From positions 1-64,000 of the forward strand of contig JAUKUA010000003.1 in assembly GCA_030549175.1 (NCBI GenBank): 64,000 nucleotides of DNA. The letters are read 5' to 3'. Below the pieces are notes generated by a model that had not been told where the DNA came from, did not search any database, and saw nothing but the letters and a program-made list of their open reading frames with translations. The translations under genes were made by a program, and so were the position numbers. Below, piece after piece: positions 46,731 through 57,037 of the stretch. Source of the DNA: Lasiosphaeris hirsuta. Taxonomy: Eukaryota; Ascomycota; Sordariomycetes; Sordariales; Lasiosphaeriaceae. How positions within the stretch are numbered: position 1 is the stretch's first letter; every line of letters begins with the position of its first letter.

Positions 46731-47345
46731 ATGTATCGCCCTTGGTATCTTCCCATCATCTTGTACGTACTTACAGAGGTCGTTATGGCATCCGTTGCAA
46801 AGCCAATGTCTATCTACATCGACCTCGTCTCGGGCTACAAGAACCTTTCAGCCTGCGCAGAAGTACCCCTGAGCACGTTGATTCGGAATATGTGGAACGG
46901 CTGCGGCGACAACTCGGTCCTCACCTCGCTCAGCTGCTTCTGCACCGATAGCTACAGTAAATTCAGCTGGGACATTTCCACCGCCGTCATCAGCAGTTGT
47001 GGACCGGACTTCGGCGTCATTCAAGCGACGAGCGCTGTAAGCGTGTTTCATGATTATATTGTGCGAATGGCACGACGCAGCTTTTGAGTGCCACGGCAAC
47101 GACTAGGGGCACAGTCTCTGTGACTTTTAGTGAGTGTAACTTGAGAACAGGTGGGAAGAGTCAGATGCTGACTATTTTATGACATTGCAGCAGGTCCGCC
47201 AATCACCAGCAACCCGGGCATCGCTCCTGAACCTACAAAGGCTACCGTCATTCTCACGACGAGCGGTATCTCCGATAACACTCCTAGGGTAGCATTACTT
47301 CTCGTGATAGTTGGTATTTTAGCTGTGCAGGTACTTTCGATGTGA
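46731..47345 (+). CDS. Secreted cysteine-rich protein with probable GPI anchor
   Basis: Three exons, 46731-47036, 47081-47129 and 47191-47345, encode 169 residues. Introns are 44 bp (GTAAGC..CGCAG) and 61 bp (GTGAGT..TGCAG), and both joins keep frame. Residues 1-22 are a signal peptide (MYRPWYLPIILYVLTEVVMA). The mature N-terminal domain carries cysteines in NLSACAEV, NGCGDN, LSCFC and SSCG, spaced like the small extracellular CFEM-like domains of ascomycetes, but with too few cysteines for canonical CFEM. A Thr/Ser-rich linker (SATATTRGTVSVTF) leads to a C-terminal hydrophobic stretch (VALLLVIVGILAVQVL) ending at the stop, as in GPI-anchored proteins. Cell-wall or membrane location is inferred. 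The first intron is at the short limit, so the exon 1-2 join is the weakest part; without it the frame ends at 47087. Confidence 0.6.
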
Positions 47346-47499
47346 CTGCACAGGTCCCCCTGTAAGACGCTTAGAGGTTTAGCTTGCTGGATGTATTATA
47401 GATTAAGATGAACTGACACATCCCTAGCGTCCACAAGTTATTAAGCCGTCCCATACGGCAAAGGAAATAATCCTATCCTTTTGGGTGTCACACGCACAT

Positions 47500-47535
47500 A
47501 GAAAAGCTTACCTAATCATGCAGCGACCTGACTTT
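47500..47535. repeat. Left terminal inverted repeat of the Fot1-like element
   Basis: Pairs with 49241-49276 over 36 bases, counting the outer A/T of the TA duplication, with two transition mismatches. Confidence 0.9.
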
Positions 47536-49275
47536 GCAAGATGATCTACGCGGGCACCCCCAATCTTCACCATGTCGTAACACATCCATTTCTACAGTAA
47601 ATCCTATGGTACAAAATGTTTTCTACATCTCCTCAACCTCATGAAGCCTATCCAGGCCATGAATAATCATATCATAGACCTCCTCGATGACTGACGCGGG
47701 GTCCTTACGCCTAACTACCCTCCTTCGCTTGGGGGGGTTGTGAGCCGCTTCCTCGGCCTCGATGATATCCCCTATCCGCACAAACTTACCGTTTAGAGGC
47801 TCACGGACCCTCTTCTTAATTTGTGGTTCCGCAGCACGTGAATCCTCCTCCAAACGGTCGTTTTCCACTTAGTCAAGGCCGTACGAACGTCCTGACTATT
47901 CCTAGGAGTCTTGAAAACCGTAGAGTCTAGGAGGGGGTAGATCTCAGGGGTAGGAGTACGCTCAACAGGGGGGGGGGGCGTCCTCAACCACTGCCTCACG
48001 GTTATCTGTGACCTCACGAGGGTAGAAAGGCCAGATACCGGTCTTTTTGAAGCCACTCCTTATATTCCGAGGGCTACAGCCACACCGGGAAGCGTCTCTG
48101 TAACAGAGGAGGAACCGTTGTTTGTTGGCTGGAGCCGAGTTTCGGCAGTGGGCAAGATGCTTCGTATTTTACCTGAAATAGTTTTTCAGAGCCAAGAAAA
48201 CGCCTCGATCTAGGGGCTGAGTCTTATAGGAGATGTGAGACAATAGAAACAGTACGAAAACCCTATTGGAGTAGGCGGTATAAAGGAATTCCTCTATATC
48301 GTGACTGTTATAGCCGTCTAGAATAAGTAGGCGCCATTCCAAAACGTTTAGAGGCTTAGTTTCCGACAGATAGATTTCCGTAAGCTATTTTAACGTAATA
48401 ACCCCATTACTCTAGCTAATAGGCAAGTAATCGTACTTCCAATCACGAATATCCTCGTGATTTTTGACCTATTCGGGGTATCATTGGCCTTGTAGTAAAG
48501 CCTTAGAAAAGACGATAGCTAGTGTAGGTTTTCTTCTATCTACAGTAGCTACTTCAAGAATAGATACCCAAGTCTTACTCTCAGAAGATGTCACAAGGGA
48601 CCTACTAGTAATAGAATCACTTATAACGGTCCCAACGTGAGTCTGGACCTCCTACATGCTATGTTCGTCCATATTGGTAATATTCCGAGAAGAGATATTT
48701 TTGACATCTAACTAAGTCTTCAAACGCTGGTAGAAATCGTCATACGCGGCCTTGGTAGATCCGTACGTACGAGCCGTATCTAACGGTGCCGATGGTTTCG
48801 TTTCCACACGATCGTGACGGCGTTGGAAACGGTCTACCCAACGGTAGCCCACTGGCCGATGATCATCTCCTTCAGCCAGTACTAATGAGGCCATTCTGGA
48901 GAGTTAGGCCTTGTTTAGAGCGCGCCCAGCGGCATCTTCCTAAAGGTACCAGTCGACTAGGAACCTCTCCTATACTGGGGATAGCCTCATTAGATCTACC
49001 TTGCTAGCTCTGGCGGAGATAGTGCCGCGTATACGCCGACTCAGGGTTGAGAGGTAGACTTCGTATAAAGCCGCTGCGGTGGCCTACGTCTCGCCATCTG
49101 TAGCGGCTTTAATTACGGACGCGATATTGGCTTCATAAACACTAGCCATCCTGAAAATTTGGTGTGGTTTGGAGCAAAACTGGGGGAATGGTGGTGGTCG
49201 GAAATGAAGGGGTTGTCGCTTAGGGGTGCCGATCACAATGAAAGTCGGGTCGTTGCATGATTAGGTAAGCTTTTC
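47501..49275 (-). mobile_element. Complete Fot1/pogo-type DNA transposon, RIP-inactivated
   Basis: Bounded by inverted repeats of 35 bp: left 47501-47535 (GAAAAGCTTACCTAATCATG...) and right 49241-49275, its reverse complement with two mismatches, both transitions. TA dinucleotides flank both ends (47499-47500 and 49276-49277), matching the TA target duplication of Tc1/mariner-pogo elements. The element is 1,775 bp, close to Fot1-like lengths. A single transposase gene on the minus strand fills most of it. All features fit one insertion that is still structurally whole. Confidence 0.9.
47623..49149 (-). pseudogene. Fot1/pogo transposase, full length but with many stops
   Basis: Reads from MASVYEANIASVIKAATDGE at 49149 through stops at several places to the end at 47623. 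Visible in order are a helix-turn-helix (TAAALYEVYLSTLSRRIRG) and the CENP-B-type domain with YRWVDRFQRRHD. The DDE_1 catalytic core follows, with first Asp in NITNMDEHSM, second in LLILDGYNSHDIEEFL and third in YKTQPLDRGVF, then the basic tail RVREPLNGKF and EEAAHNPPKRRRVVRRK. All three acidic positions are still readable, but TAG/TAA codons replace what would be Trp and Gln codons, so no transposase can be made. The damage fits RIP rather than deletion. Confidence 0.85.
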
Positions 49276-49276
49276 T
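49241..49276. repeat. Right terminal inverted repeat of the Fot1-like element
   Basis: Reverse complement of 47500-47535 with two transition differences; followed by the outer base of the TA target site. Confidence 0.9.
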
Positions 49277-49539
49277 AATACGAAGATGTGGCCAAAGGTG
49301 CATGTATTGCGCTATGGAAGAAAAAGGAAGGCCAGGATCCTGCAGATCCTAAAGGTGGAGATATTGTGAGCTAATGGCGGGCTGACGGCAGGCCAATATT
49401 GGGCGGTCCCTCCAATATAATCCCTATTCTTTAGACTAATGGGGAAGATAATAAGCTCATCATTCACCATCTTTGGATAGGTACTCAAATCCTCAACCTC
49501 AATCTCTCACGAAAACTCCCAAGTAACCGTCTTGGCATG

Positions 49540-50495
49540 CTCAAACCCAAACAAGAAATCCGGCATCTGTTACTAACGTTAGCAACCAACACTAAAATAG
49601 ATACGAGTAAACCCACCGAAACATCGCCATCCACCCCCCCCTCCTTCTACCTCGCCACATCCTCCTCAACCATCCTCTCCAACCCTCTCACCACCTCCTC
49701 CTTTGCATCACCATTCTCAATACCTCCCACAAAATCCGTATCAAACCCACAAATAAATACGCATTTACATTCGTCTCCTCCCCCCTCTCGACACACTTTC
49801 ACGCCCACCACTCCGCCTGCTTTATCACTTCCACCAAACCAGCTCTAATAGCCGATGGCAAAAGGGTCTATTACGAAGGGAAGCCAATATTTGCGCACAT
49901 AGTTCAGCTATAATGATGAAGATGGACTAAATGAGTATCGTCCTGAGAAGCCACGTCCCGCTTTAGAAGAAACGTTTGGTAACGGGGGGGATAGAGTTAT
50001 CCGAAGAAGAGTGGGTGGTATTCCACGCATACAGTACACACTCAAATGCAGTAGGACGGGAATACAAAAGATTGGAGGGTTTGATCATTGTGTTCCAGAG
50101 GCGGCGACCCATTTCAAGGAGTGGAGGGGTAGACGCTGTCTCGGGATACGCCGACGATGCCTTAGGCAATAAGGAGGAGGATATGGTAGTATAGACCTTG
50201 GATGGTCAGGCGGGATTTAAAGTCCTCGGGAGAGTTCCAATTTATGGCTTCGTTCATCCAGTGGATGGCGGGTGTGCGGAGGGAGAAGGACGTCGTCGAA
50301 TGTTGCGGCTTCGATGGTTAACACGAGTTGAACTTGAATGATGAAGAGCATGTCAGTCTCAGCTCCCGGAAGCCAAAGGGCGGCGTAGGAGTTTTGGAAC
50401 GAAGGGATGTGAAGCACGCGGTAGATGGTCTCAGTCGTTTGTAGGCAGCCTTTCACGAGGGCATCGGGATGGTGGGCCACGGGGGCGAGTGGCGC
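49540..50495 (-). pseudogene. Fungal-specific transcription factor domain (PF04082-type) pseudogene fragment
   Basis: On the minus strand, 50480-50217 encodes KGCLQTTETIYRVLHIPSFQ, then YAALWLPG and MLFIIQVQLVLTIEAATFDD. This is the start of the fungal transcription factor middle domain ('Y..t.E.iyRvLHiPtF...Y..lW'). Further on, in other frames, are EMGRRLWNTM (typical 'EmRRRLWnTi' helix) and KCVFICGFDTDF with EEVVRGLERMVEEDVAR near the end. Stops and frameshifts separate the blocks, and the sequence between the two main blocks is shortened. The Zn2Cys6 region is missing, because at about 50513 the sequence turns into repeat-like DNA, which suggests truncation by an insertion. Confidence 0.65.
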
Positions 50496-50512
50496 GTCTT
50501 GGTGAGCAAGAC

Positions 50513-51460
50513 GATATTGATGTTGATTGATTGATTAATTGATTAGTTTAATGTCCAAGGCTTTCGCCGTTAGCAACTGGGACGCCCTGGGCTGTAAGGG
50601 CCTAGGGTTGGCTCCTGACTTAAGATATCCACCTACCTAGGAAATCCCGCTACAAAATATACCCCTTTACCGTTTGGGGGCCTCACCACCCTTACAACTT
50701 TCCTACCGGCTAAAGTAAAAACTTTGTAAGAAAGCCACCATTTTTTTCAGTCATCTGTTGCTTCCCCACAGCTTTCCGTGTCATAAGCTTATAACCAGGC
50801 TGCTCTTTGTTAATTTATAGAATTTTTTCTTTTCCCGATATATCACCTTGGTATTTTCTCCCTGGGGCAACTCTACCTATAAACTCTTTAAATAGGACAA
50901 CATAAATTATACTGGTAAGCCTCCCCTTAAGAATATTGGAAGTATCTATATATGTTAAGGGTCACAGAGTACTTAGGAATGGAGTCATGGAAAAGAGTAG
51001 CAAAACAGTTGATAAAATGATAGTTATCCAATAGTGCGAAAGGGCCTATATTATAGGTGTGTACGTCGGCTCACATCGGCCTGTGGCCATGCGGCCTTCG
51101 GCAGTCCTAGTGGGAGCTTATCAGCCACCTCCTTGAATACGAGGGAACAGTAGCCACTTTTATAGGGCATGAGTGTGAGATCTCCAGGCCTTGTAGGCCC
51201 TGGAATTTATTAGTAGTTACTCTGTGGCACTGGTAGCTAGGATCTACGGACCTATTACTCTTGTTAGCCTAGACTACTAAATCTACAGGCCCTGTGAGTC
51301 TAGCAGTGACGTAGTGGCTAGTAAGTATTGTGGGAAGTTTCTATTCTATTCCAGAGCCTCAGTACTCTGTTGTTTCTACTGTCGGCCTTTAGTTTCTAGT
51401 ATCCCCATATGTTATAGGGTGAGGTTTATGTGTGGGCTTACTTATGGGCCCACTTATACC
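50513..51460. mobile_element. AT-rich repeat-derived block beginning with a TTGATTGA-type tail
   Basis: 50513-50545 is a (TTGATTGA)n/(ATTGATTA)n simple repeat of the kind found at the 3' ends of fungal non-LTR retrotransposons. It adjoins TpA-rich non-coding DNA to 51060 and moderately repetitive DNA with 'cctgtaggccc'-like words to 51460. No reading frame survives. Assignment to a LINE-like element is inference from the tail only. Confidence 0.35.
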
Positions 51461-51907
51461 TGAAGCTAGACTCTAGAGAATACCGGGGTTTAGATCTTCT
51501 AAAGGGGTGACTACGATAGCTAGGAAGTTTATTATTCGAAAGATCGCTAAATCATCATGTTGGTCCTTTGGCTGGCCAATATAGCTCCGACTACAATTTT
51601 AAGATTATACGGCTATCCATGGCATATCTGAAGTCTAGTAACGTTACCTAGCATAGGACAGAACCACTGGGTAGGCCGGCCCAGCTTGTTAATGGTGTCT
51701 AGGTTTCGGCTTAGCCCGTGGCCGTACCTGAGGACCGATCGACCTACATGTGGGCCAGGGGCCTTCTAGCTACGCAATGTTATGGAGTGTATGTGTGTGT
51801 CCCATAGGTAAGCCACGATGTAGCAACCGTTGTAGCTATCACTGTGGGCTCAGGTTAAGGAGGTGATATACCCTATTGACCTTAGGTAGACCCAGCAGTG
51901 TGACAGA
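51461..51907 (-). mobile_element. Diverged fragment of the same LTR family as 593-1907
   Basis: Shares the block around TGAAGCTAGACTC.. with copies A and D, and ends CAGCAGTGTGACA at 51907, matching the LTR terminus. It is more diverged than copies A-D, so it is an older copy or a sister family. Orientation as in A and D. Confidence 0.6.
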
Positions 51908-52030
51908 AGGTCCATAACTTGAAAGACCTACTAAATTATTATGCTAATCTTTTAACTAGCTTCTATAAGTCTAACTATAATACTAAGGTTGAGTAGATAT
52001 CCATAATAAATCTAAAGTCCAGTAAACGAT
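51908..52030 (-). mobile_element. Second short LTR fragment abutting the previous one
   Basis: Matches the 'gattcgaaagacc...gttgaatggc' part of the LTR in the same orientation, with heavy A/T conversion. It ends about 175 bp from the stop codon of the FAD oxidase gene. Confidence 0.5.
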
Positions 52031-52204
52031 ACTAAGGTTTGTCGCATAACTACGGTGAGTGTGGCACAGCGCTCTGGCGTAGTCACAGCTGTGGCGGCGA
52101 GCGCTGTGCCGGCAACAACGATGGTCGCTAGAACCAACATCACCAAAAGTTCCCGAACCAGTTCTATGATAAGACAGCTCTTCTGGGCCCTGGCAGACTC
52201 GGGC

Positions 52205-54121
52205 TCACAGCCCAACACTCTGTGGGTTTTCAAAAACACCTCCCTCGTCCCAAACTCTCTTCAACTCGGCCAATCGTTCGTAGTTACCGGGCCAATACCT
52301 CCTGCCAGCCGCCTCATGGTGTCCTATTGTAGGATCCGCATAGTTATAGTACATGCCCACCCCCTTCCCTTCCTTCTTTTCCACGATATCCACAAACTGG
52401 TTTACCCAAGGGATCCCGACATCAGCAGGGTAAGAGGAGGTGGCGTTTACCATGTCGCCGATTTCCCAGAGTAAGAGAGAAGATCGGTGCGAGTAGGATG
52501 TGCTGTTGAGGAGGAACATGGTAGACATGGCCGAGTTGGGACCGCCAATGGCAGAGGTTATCCAGAGCCAGGTCTAATATTTCAAACGAGGATCATATGT
52601 TAATAAAGAAAGTCCTTTACTCTTTTGAGAGGGTTATCATGATTTTGAACATACCCGGTCTGGGTTGGTCTGAGATCCATTGTGCAAGGCTTCCATAAGG
52701 GCGTCAGTTGTTGCGTCGGACAGCTTATCCGTCACCATGCTCTTGAAAAACTGCGAGGGGTGGGCGGTGCTAGTTAACATACAATACATATATAGAGTGT
52801 GGGAGAAGGAAAGGAACGATGAAGTCTTGATGACCTACTCCATTTGATTGCTAGATGTTGGAAACTGAATTAGCCCAACAGTTCCTCGCTTTTACCTACA
52901 AGGGAACAGGGTGGGAAATGCTTGGCCAGAAGACAGATTTGGGGCTTCAACTCACCAGTTGGTCGTCCACGCCCGATTCTAACGGTTCGGCATCTGGCGA
53001 TATATTCCACAACGCGTTATTATTCGCGTAGAGAAGCGAATCCATGTAGCCGACAGAAGTGACTTCTGGTATATTTAGGAAAACCGCGAATCCTCCTAGC
53101 GCCATTGCGGCATCCTTAAACGGCTTGATAGCCACCTCGTAGTTTGTCTTGGAGCCGTGATAGGCCCCCTCAAACAGGAAGAAGGTGCCTTCCCCCCCGA
53201 GCAGTGCAGCGGAAGCCATCACTACCCTAATGTTCATTTCCTTGGGTCGAGCTTTTGACGCGACGTAGTCTTGGAAGACACGCCAGCCCGCCTTGGCTTG
53301 TGGTAGGGTCCAGGAAAAAGGGATGTAAAAGAGTTGGATCTCGTCGGGCTGCGGAAGAGTGCGGAACCTGAAGCGCGTAGCGATGGCGAAGGACATGCCC
53401 GCCCCTCGGAGTGCCCAGAAGAGATGTGGGTTCTGGGTGTCAGAGGCAATGACAACGGAGCTGTTGGCCGTGACGACCTGCACCTCTTCGAGGTAGTCCA
53501 GGAACAAACCGTGGTTATGGGTTGCGTAGCCCCAACCGCCGTGGAGAACGTGACCTCCCACTCCAACCCTGTTCGTCTCATTAGTTTTTTCACATGACAA
53601 CTAGGGGAGGGAGGAATCGGGGGAGGATCCTGGTACTTGGGGCAGATGCCGTGAGGAATCAAACGTTTCCCTTGGGCATCCAGTTGTATAGCCATGTTCC
53701 CCAGCTTCGCTCCCGGCCCAACCGTCGCAACCTTGGTGTCGGGATCGACGATTACTTGGTTGAGTAGCCTCAGATCAATGACCAAATGTCCATCCTCACC
53801 GCCAATCCCATGCGAAGCATAACTATGACCCCCGGATCTGGCATTGACCTTCACCCCATGCTGGCGTCCACAAGCAACTGCAGCTTGCACATGCGAGACT
53901 GTGCTCGGAACAGCAATGGCGAGGGGCGTGAATCTCAGACGCAGGTTATGGGGGCTGGACGACTTTGCAAATTCTGGCGTTCCAGGGAGTGCTTGCGGGA
54001 CATTGGAGGCGGTGAGGCATTGGATAACGCTTTCCGATGATGTACTTACTGGCCCGCCAGGGCTGCAATGGGCTCCTCCCAGGATAAAAGAAGCCGCGAG
54101 AAATCGCATCATGATACCCAT
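52205..54121 (-). CDS. Secreted FAD-linked oxidase, berberine-bridge-enzyme-like
   Basis: Minus strand exons 54121-53637, 53568-52956, 52750-52655 and 52573-52205; 520 residues. Introns are 68, 204 and 81 bp, and each join keeps frame and restores conserved sequence (for example GICPK to VGVGGHVLHGG). The N-terminus is a signal peptide (MMRFLAASFILGGAHCS). The FAD-binding domain shows VKVNARSGGHSYASHG with His99, and HGICPKVGVGGH with Cys160, the two residues that attach FAD bicovalently in BBE-like enzymes. The C-terminal BBE domain ends with YYNYADPTIGHHEAAG, then YERLAELKRVWDEGG and VFENPQSVGL. The family oxidises alcohols, sugars or alkaloid-like substrates with O2; the substrate is unknown here. 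It is co-oriented with the subtilase upstream, 439 bp away. Start 54121 is chosen over 54154 for the better signal peptide. Confidence 0.9.
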
Positions 54122-54559
54122 TGTTTTGAACAAATGAGGTTCTACCAAACGCATTTCCTAGGAATGTGCAAGAGGAGGAGCCATCGATTTTTGGTAGAAG
54201 TGATCCTCCCTCCCTCACCCCCTCGCAAGCGAGGAGGCTAATGTTCCGCGTCTATATTAGGCTAACGTGCCGCTTATTAGGGAGATAGAGTGCCGCCTGG
54301 TCACGGCGTAGCAAACCTTGGTCCAAAATGGTCGACCATCTTGACAGTTATCACAATTACTCACACAGCACCGACGCCTTTGTACTTGTACACACACTCC
54401 ATGGGGAGAACAGATAAATAAATCATATAACATCGAAATGGAATGGTTGACAACTAGGCTTTCATCTGCGTCCATCTCTATAGCCCAGAATGCAAAACTC
54501 AACGTGCCGGCTCGAAAACCTCGACAAGTTTCAAGCAATTTAGCTGCCCCTCTGCGGAC
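54122..54559. other. Intergenic between the subtilase and the FAD oxidase
   Basis: Serves as 3' flank of the subtilase and upstream region of the oxidase. No gene seen. Confidence 0.45.
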
Positions 54560-57037
54560 TCATGGCTTCCCGAAAAGAATCGTTGCCCTACCAACCTCCT
54601 CGCCTCCCACCTCCTGACTGACAACAAGAGAATAGATCCCTCCTTCCAGCAACTTGCCGCGAGGCACCTCCACCACCAACTCACATTCCGTGCTGCTGTC
54701 CTTGGCTAGAACGCCCTCGCCCACGTCCGTCAATGCCAGAGGGTTCAGGGGGATGTCAGCGGTATTCCCGCCCTCGGCCACAGCACCGGGGCGCAAGGGG
54801 ATGCCCAGCGCACGCGTGAGATCCAGGGGCGCTCGCATCAGTACCTTTGAACCTAGTGGTAGCTGGCCGCGCGTCTTGAGAGCGAAGCGGGTGTTCGTGT
54901 CGGCGGCGCCTTGGACAATGAAGGCGGACTTGAAGACATCTGTGCCCTCCTCCTTGGCTTCGACGGAGCCCGCTACCTGGACGTTCCGCCCCGCGACATT
55001 GTTGTTCTGGCGGAAGAAGCGGCTCAGGTCGACAGCCGACGAGCCCTGTGGTGGCGGTGTGAGAGGAGCCGGATCCTCCCGCGAACCGGCGACAGCGATG
55101 AAAACCGGGTCTACTATCTCGGCCGGGGCCTGCCAGCGGAGCACATCAGACACGGTCAGCACGTTGCCGGTGGGAACCGCCGCCGAGAACGTGGCGCGGC
55201 CGACCCGCTGCCATGTCTCGGGCGCGAGGATGGTGGACAACCGAGTCCAGTACACGTCGGTAAAGGCATCCTGTGCAGCCGTAGCCCCGCGGTTGCGGGC
55301 TCGGATGTAGACGAAGTGGGTTTGGCCTGGACGGGTGGGCTGGGAGAGCGTGTCGCTGTTTTCCGTGCCACTGCCAGCGCCAAATTGCGCAGCCGGGTTC
55401 GCCGCCTGCGCTTGACGCACAATGATATCGGGGCTGGTGTAAGTCACCGCCCCGGAACGAGGGCTGCCGTCGTCGCCGACGACATCGCGAACATACAAAT
55501 CCGGCGGAAGGTTGAGGTACTGTCCGTCAATGATGCCGCGCAAATTCGGCTGCGTGCCGAGCTTATCGAAGGCTGGATCGAAGGTCGACGTGCCGGATAT
55601 GCCGATGAGTCGCCGGACCTGAAGGGGGGTGAGATTGAAGCCCAAGTTGGCCTGGGCGATGGACTGCATGACGGCGGCTGCGCCCGTGACGATGGGGCTA
55701 GCGCCAGAGGTGCCGCCGAACCCTCTTGTGTACCCGTCTCCGTCGATAGCAGTGGTGAAGATGTTCTCAAACCAGCTGTAGACATCGATTCGGTTTCCAT
55801 AGTTTGTCGCCGAGCCATTTCCCCCTGCGATACGGCGGTGCGGCACCGAACTAGTCGACCCTCCAACCACGATTGCGCCAGAGTCGCGGAAATCTGGATG
55901 GTTGCGGTTAAGGATACTCCGCGCAACGGCTCCATTCGTGCTGACCGGGCCGTCGAGATCGGTGCCGCCGTTGCCGCCAGCCTCAACAACAGTAATGCCG
56001 AGGGCCGTGGCGAGCCGGAGAGAGTTGTAGTACTGGTCATAGACCTCGACGGGGTACCATCTGCCCTCGCCCTGCCCATTTGTAGCGCCAACCTGCACCT
56101 CGATGAGCATAATCTCACCAAACTCCATGGCCTTGATAGCCGCAAAGATCGCATCCAAGACTCCGTCGGCTCGGCCTCTTTTGATCTGAGAAACACGGCC
56201 TCGACCCTTGGGGACAATACCAACGCCTCCGATGGTATTGTCAACCATGAACATCTCGCCCAGGACCGCAGTTCCGTGCGACTTGTCAAAGTCGGCCACC
56301 TCCAGCGGCGGTTCGACTGGAGCAATGTTGGCCGCCACCTAACAGCCACATCCAGCAGCAGGTCAGCTTCAGCGCACACAACTTTGGCACGGCCAACATG
56401 TAACGCGCGAGAATAGATATTTACTTACCAGGTCCGGATGGTCCAGCAACCAGTCCCATTCCACATCCACTATGCTCCCATTCACACCGTCGCCACCTGT
56501 CTTGGTCCACGCATACCGAGAATCGATGCCCTGCGGCGCGGTGTTCAAATACCCCTCCTTGGAGCTATCTGGATCATCATCCGGGAACACGGTGGCGGGA
56601 GGGGAAGCCAGGGCGATGCCTTGGGCTGATTCAATGTCTCCAGGCATGGCCCGGAGCCTTGCCAGGAGCTCGGCTTCCACCTGGCGCGATGGTCCTCCGC
56701 TCACAGGTGCAACCTTGCGCTTGCCATCCTCTGTCTTACCAACGAGGACAGCCGAGAACCAAGAGCTGAAGTTGACGGGGATGTAAGCAGGATCGAGCTC
56801 GGTTGCTTTGACGACCAAGGCGTCGACCTCGTCGGCCGAGACACTCGTGATGGCTGGCTCAACCAGGACTTCGACCCCTTCCAGAAACTGCGGGTTGGCA
56901 GTCCGGACCAGTCCGGCGAGGAACTGGGTGGGCTCCCCTCGGTGTCTCTGGAAGGTCGAGTCCGTGAGCTTGATGGAGAGCTTTGTTGTCTCATCTCCCA
57001 GAAGGGGCTCGTTTCCAGGGGTAGTGGTGGTAGACAT
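54560..57037 (-). CDS. S8 subtilisin-like serine peptidase with bacterial-type C-terminal domain
   Basis: Two exons, 57037-56429 and 56338-54560, give 795 residues; the single 90-bp intron (GTAAGT..GTTAG) joins DHPDL to VAANIAP in phase 0. No signal peptide is present (MSTTTTPGNEPLLGDE), so the protein is predicted to be cytosolic or exported unconventionally. Residues 1-180 form a pro-region-like domain. The catalytic triad is Asp191 (SIVDVEWDW), His224 (KSHGTAVLG) and Ser414 (FGGTSGASPIVTG); Asn326 (EAGGNGG) is the likely oxyanion residue. After the peptidase (~residue 480) comes a domain beginning PPDLYVRDVVGDDGSP and containing SPDIIVRQ, VYIRARNRGATAAQ and VYWTRLSTILAPETWQRVG. I associate this with S8 peptidases of actinobacteria and other bacteria, not with fungal subtilases. 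The C-terminal ~130 residues are beta-rich. A bacterial origin is inferred; the intron indicates long residence in a eukaryote. Confidence 0.85.

Noticed and set aside
54911..56416. 501-codon plus-strand open frame
   Set aside because: It lies antisense to the subtilase catalytic region, whose frame has a complete catalytic triad and family motifs. The antisense product is Arg/Ala/Gly-rich without any recognisable domain, as expected of a GC-rich shadow.
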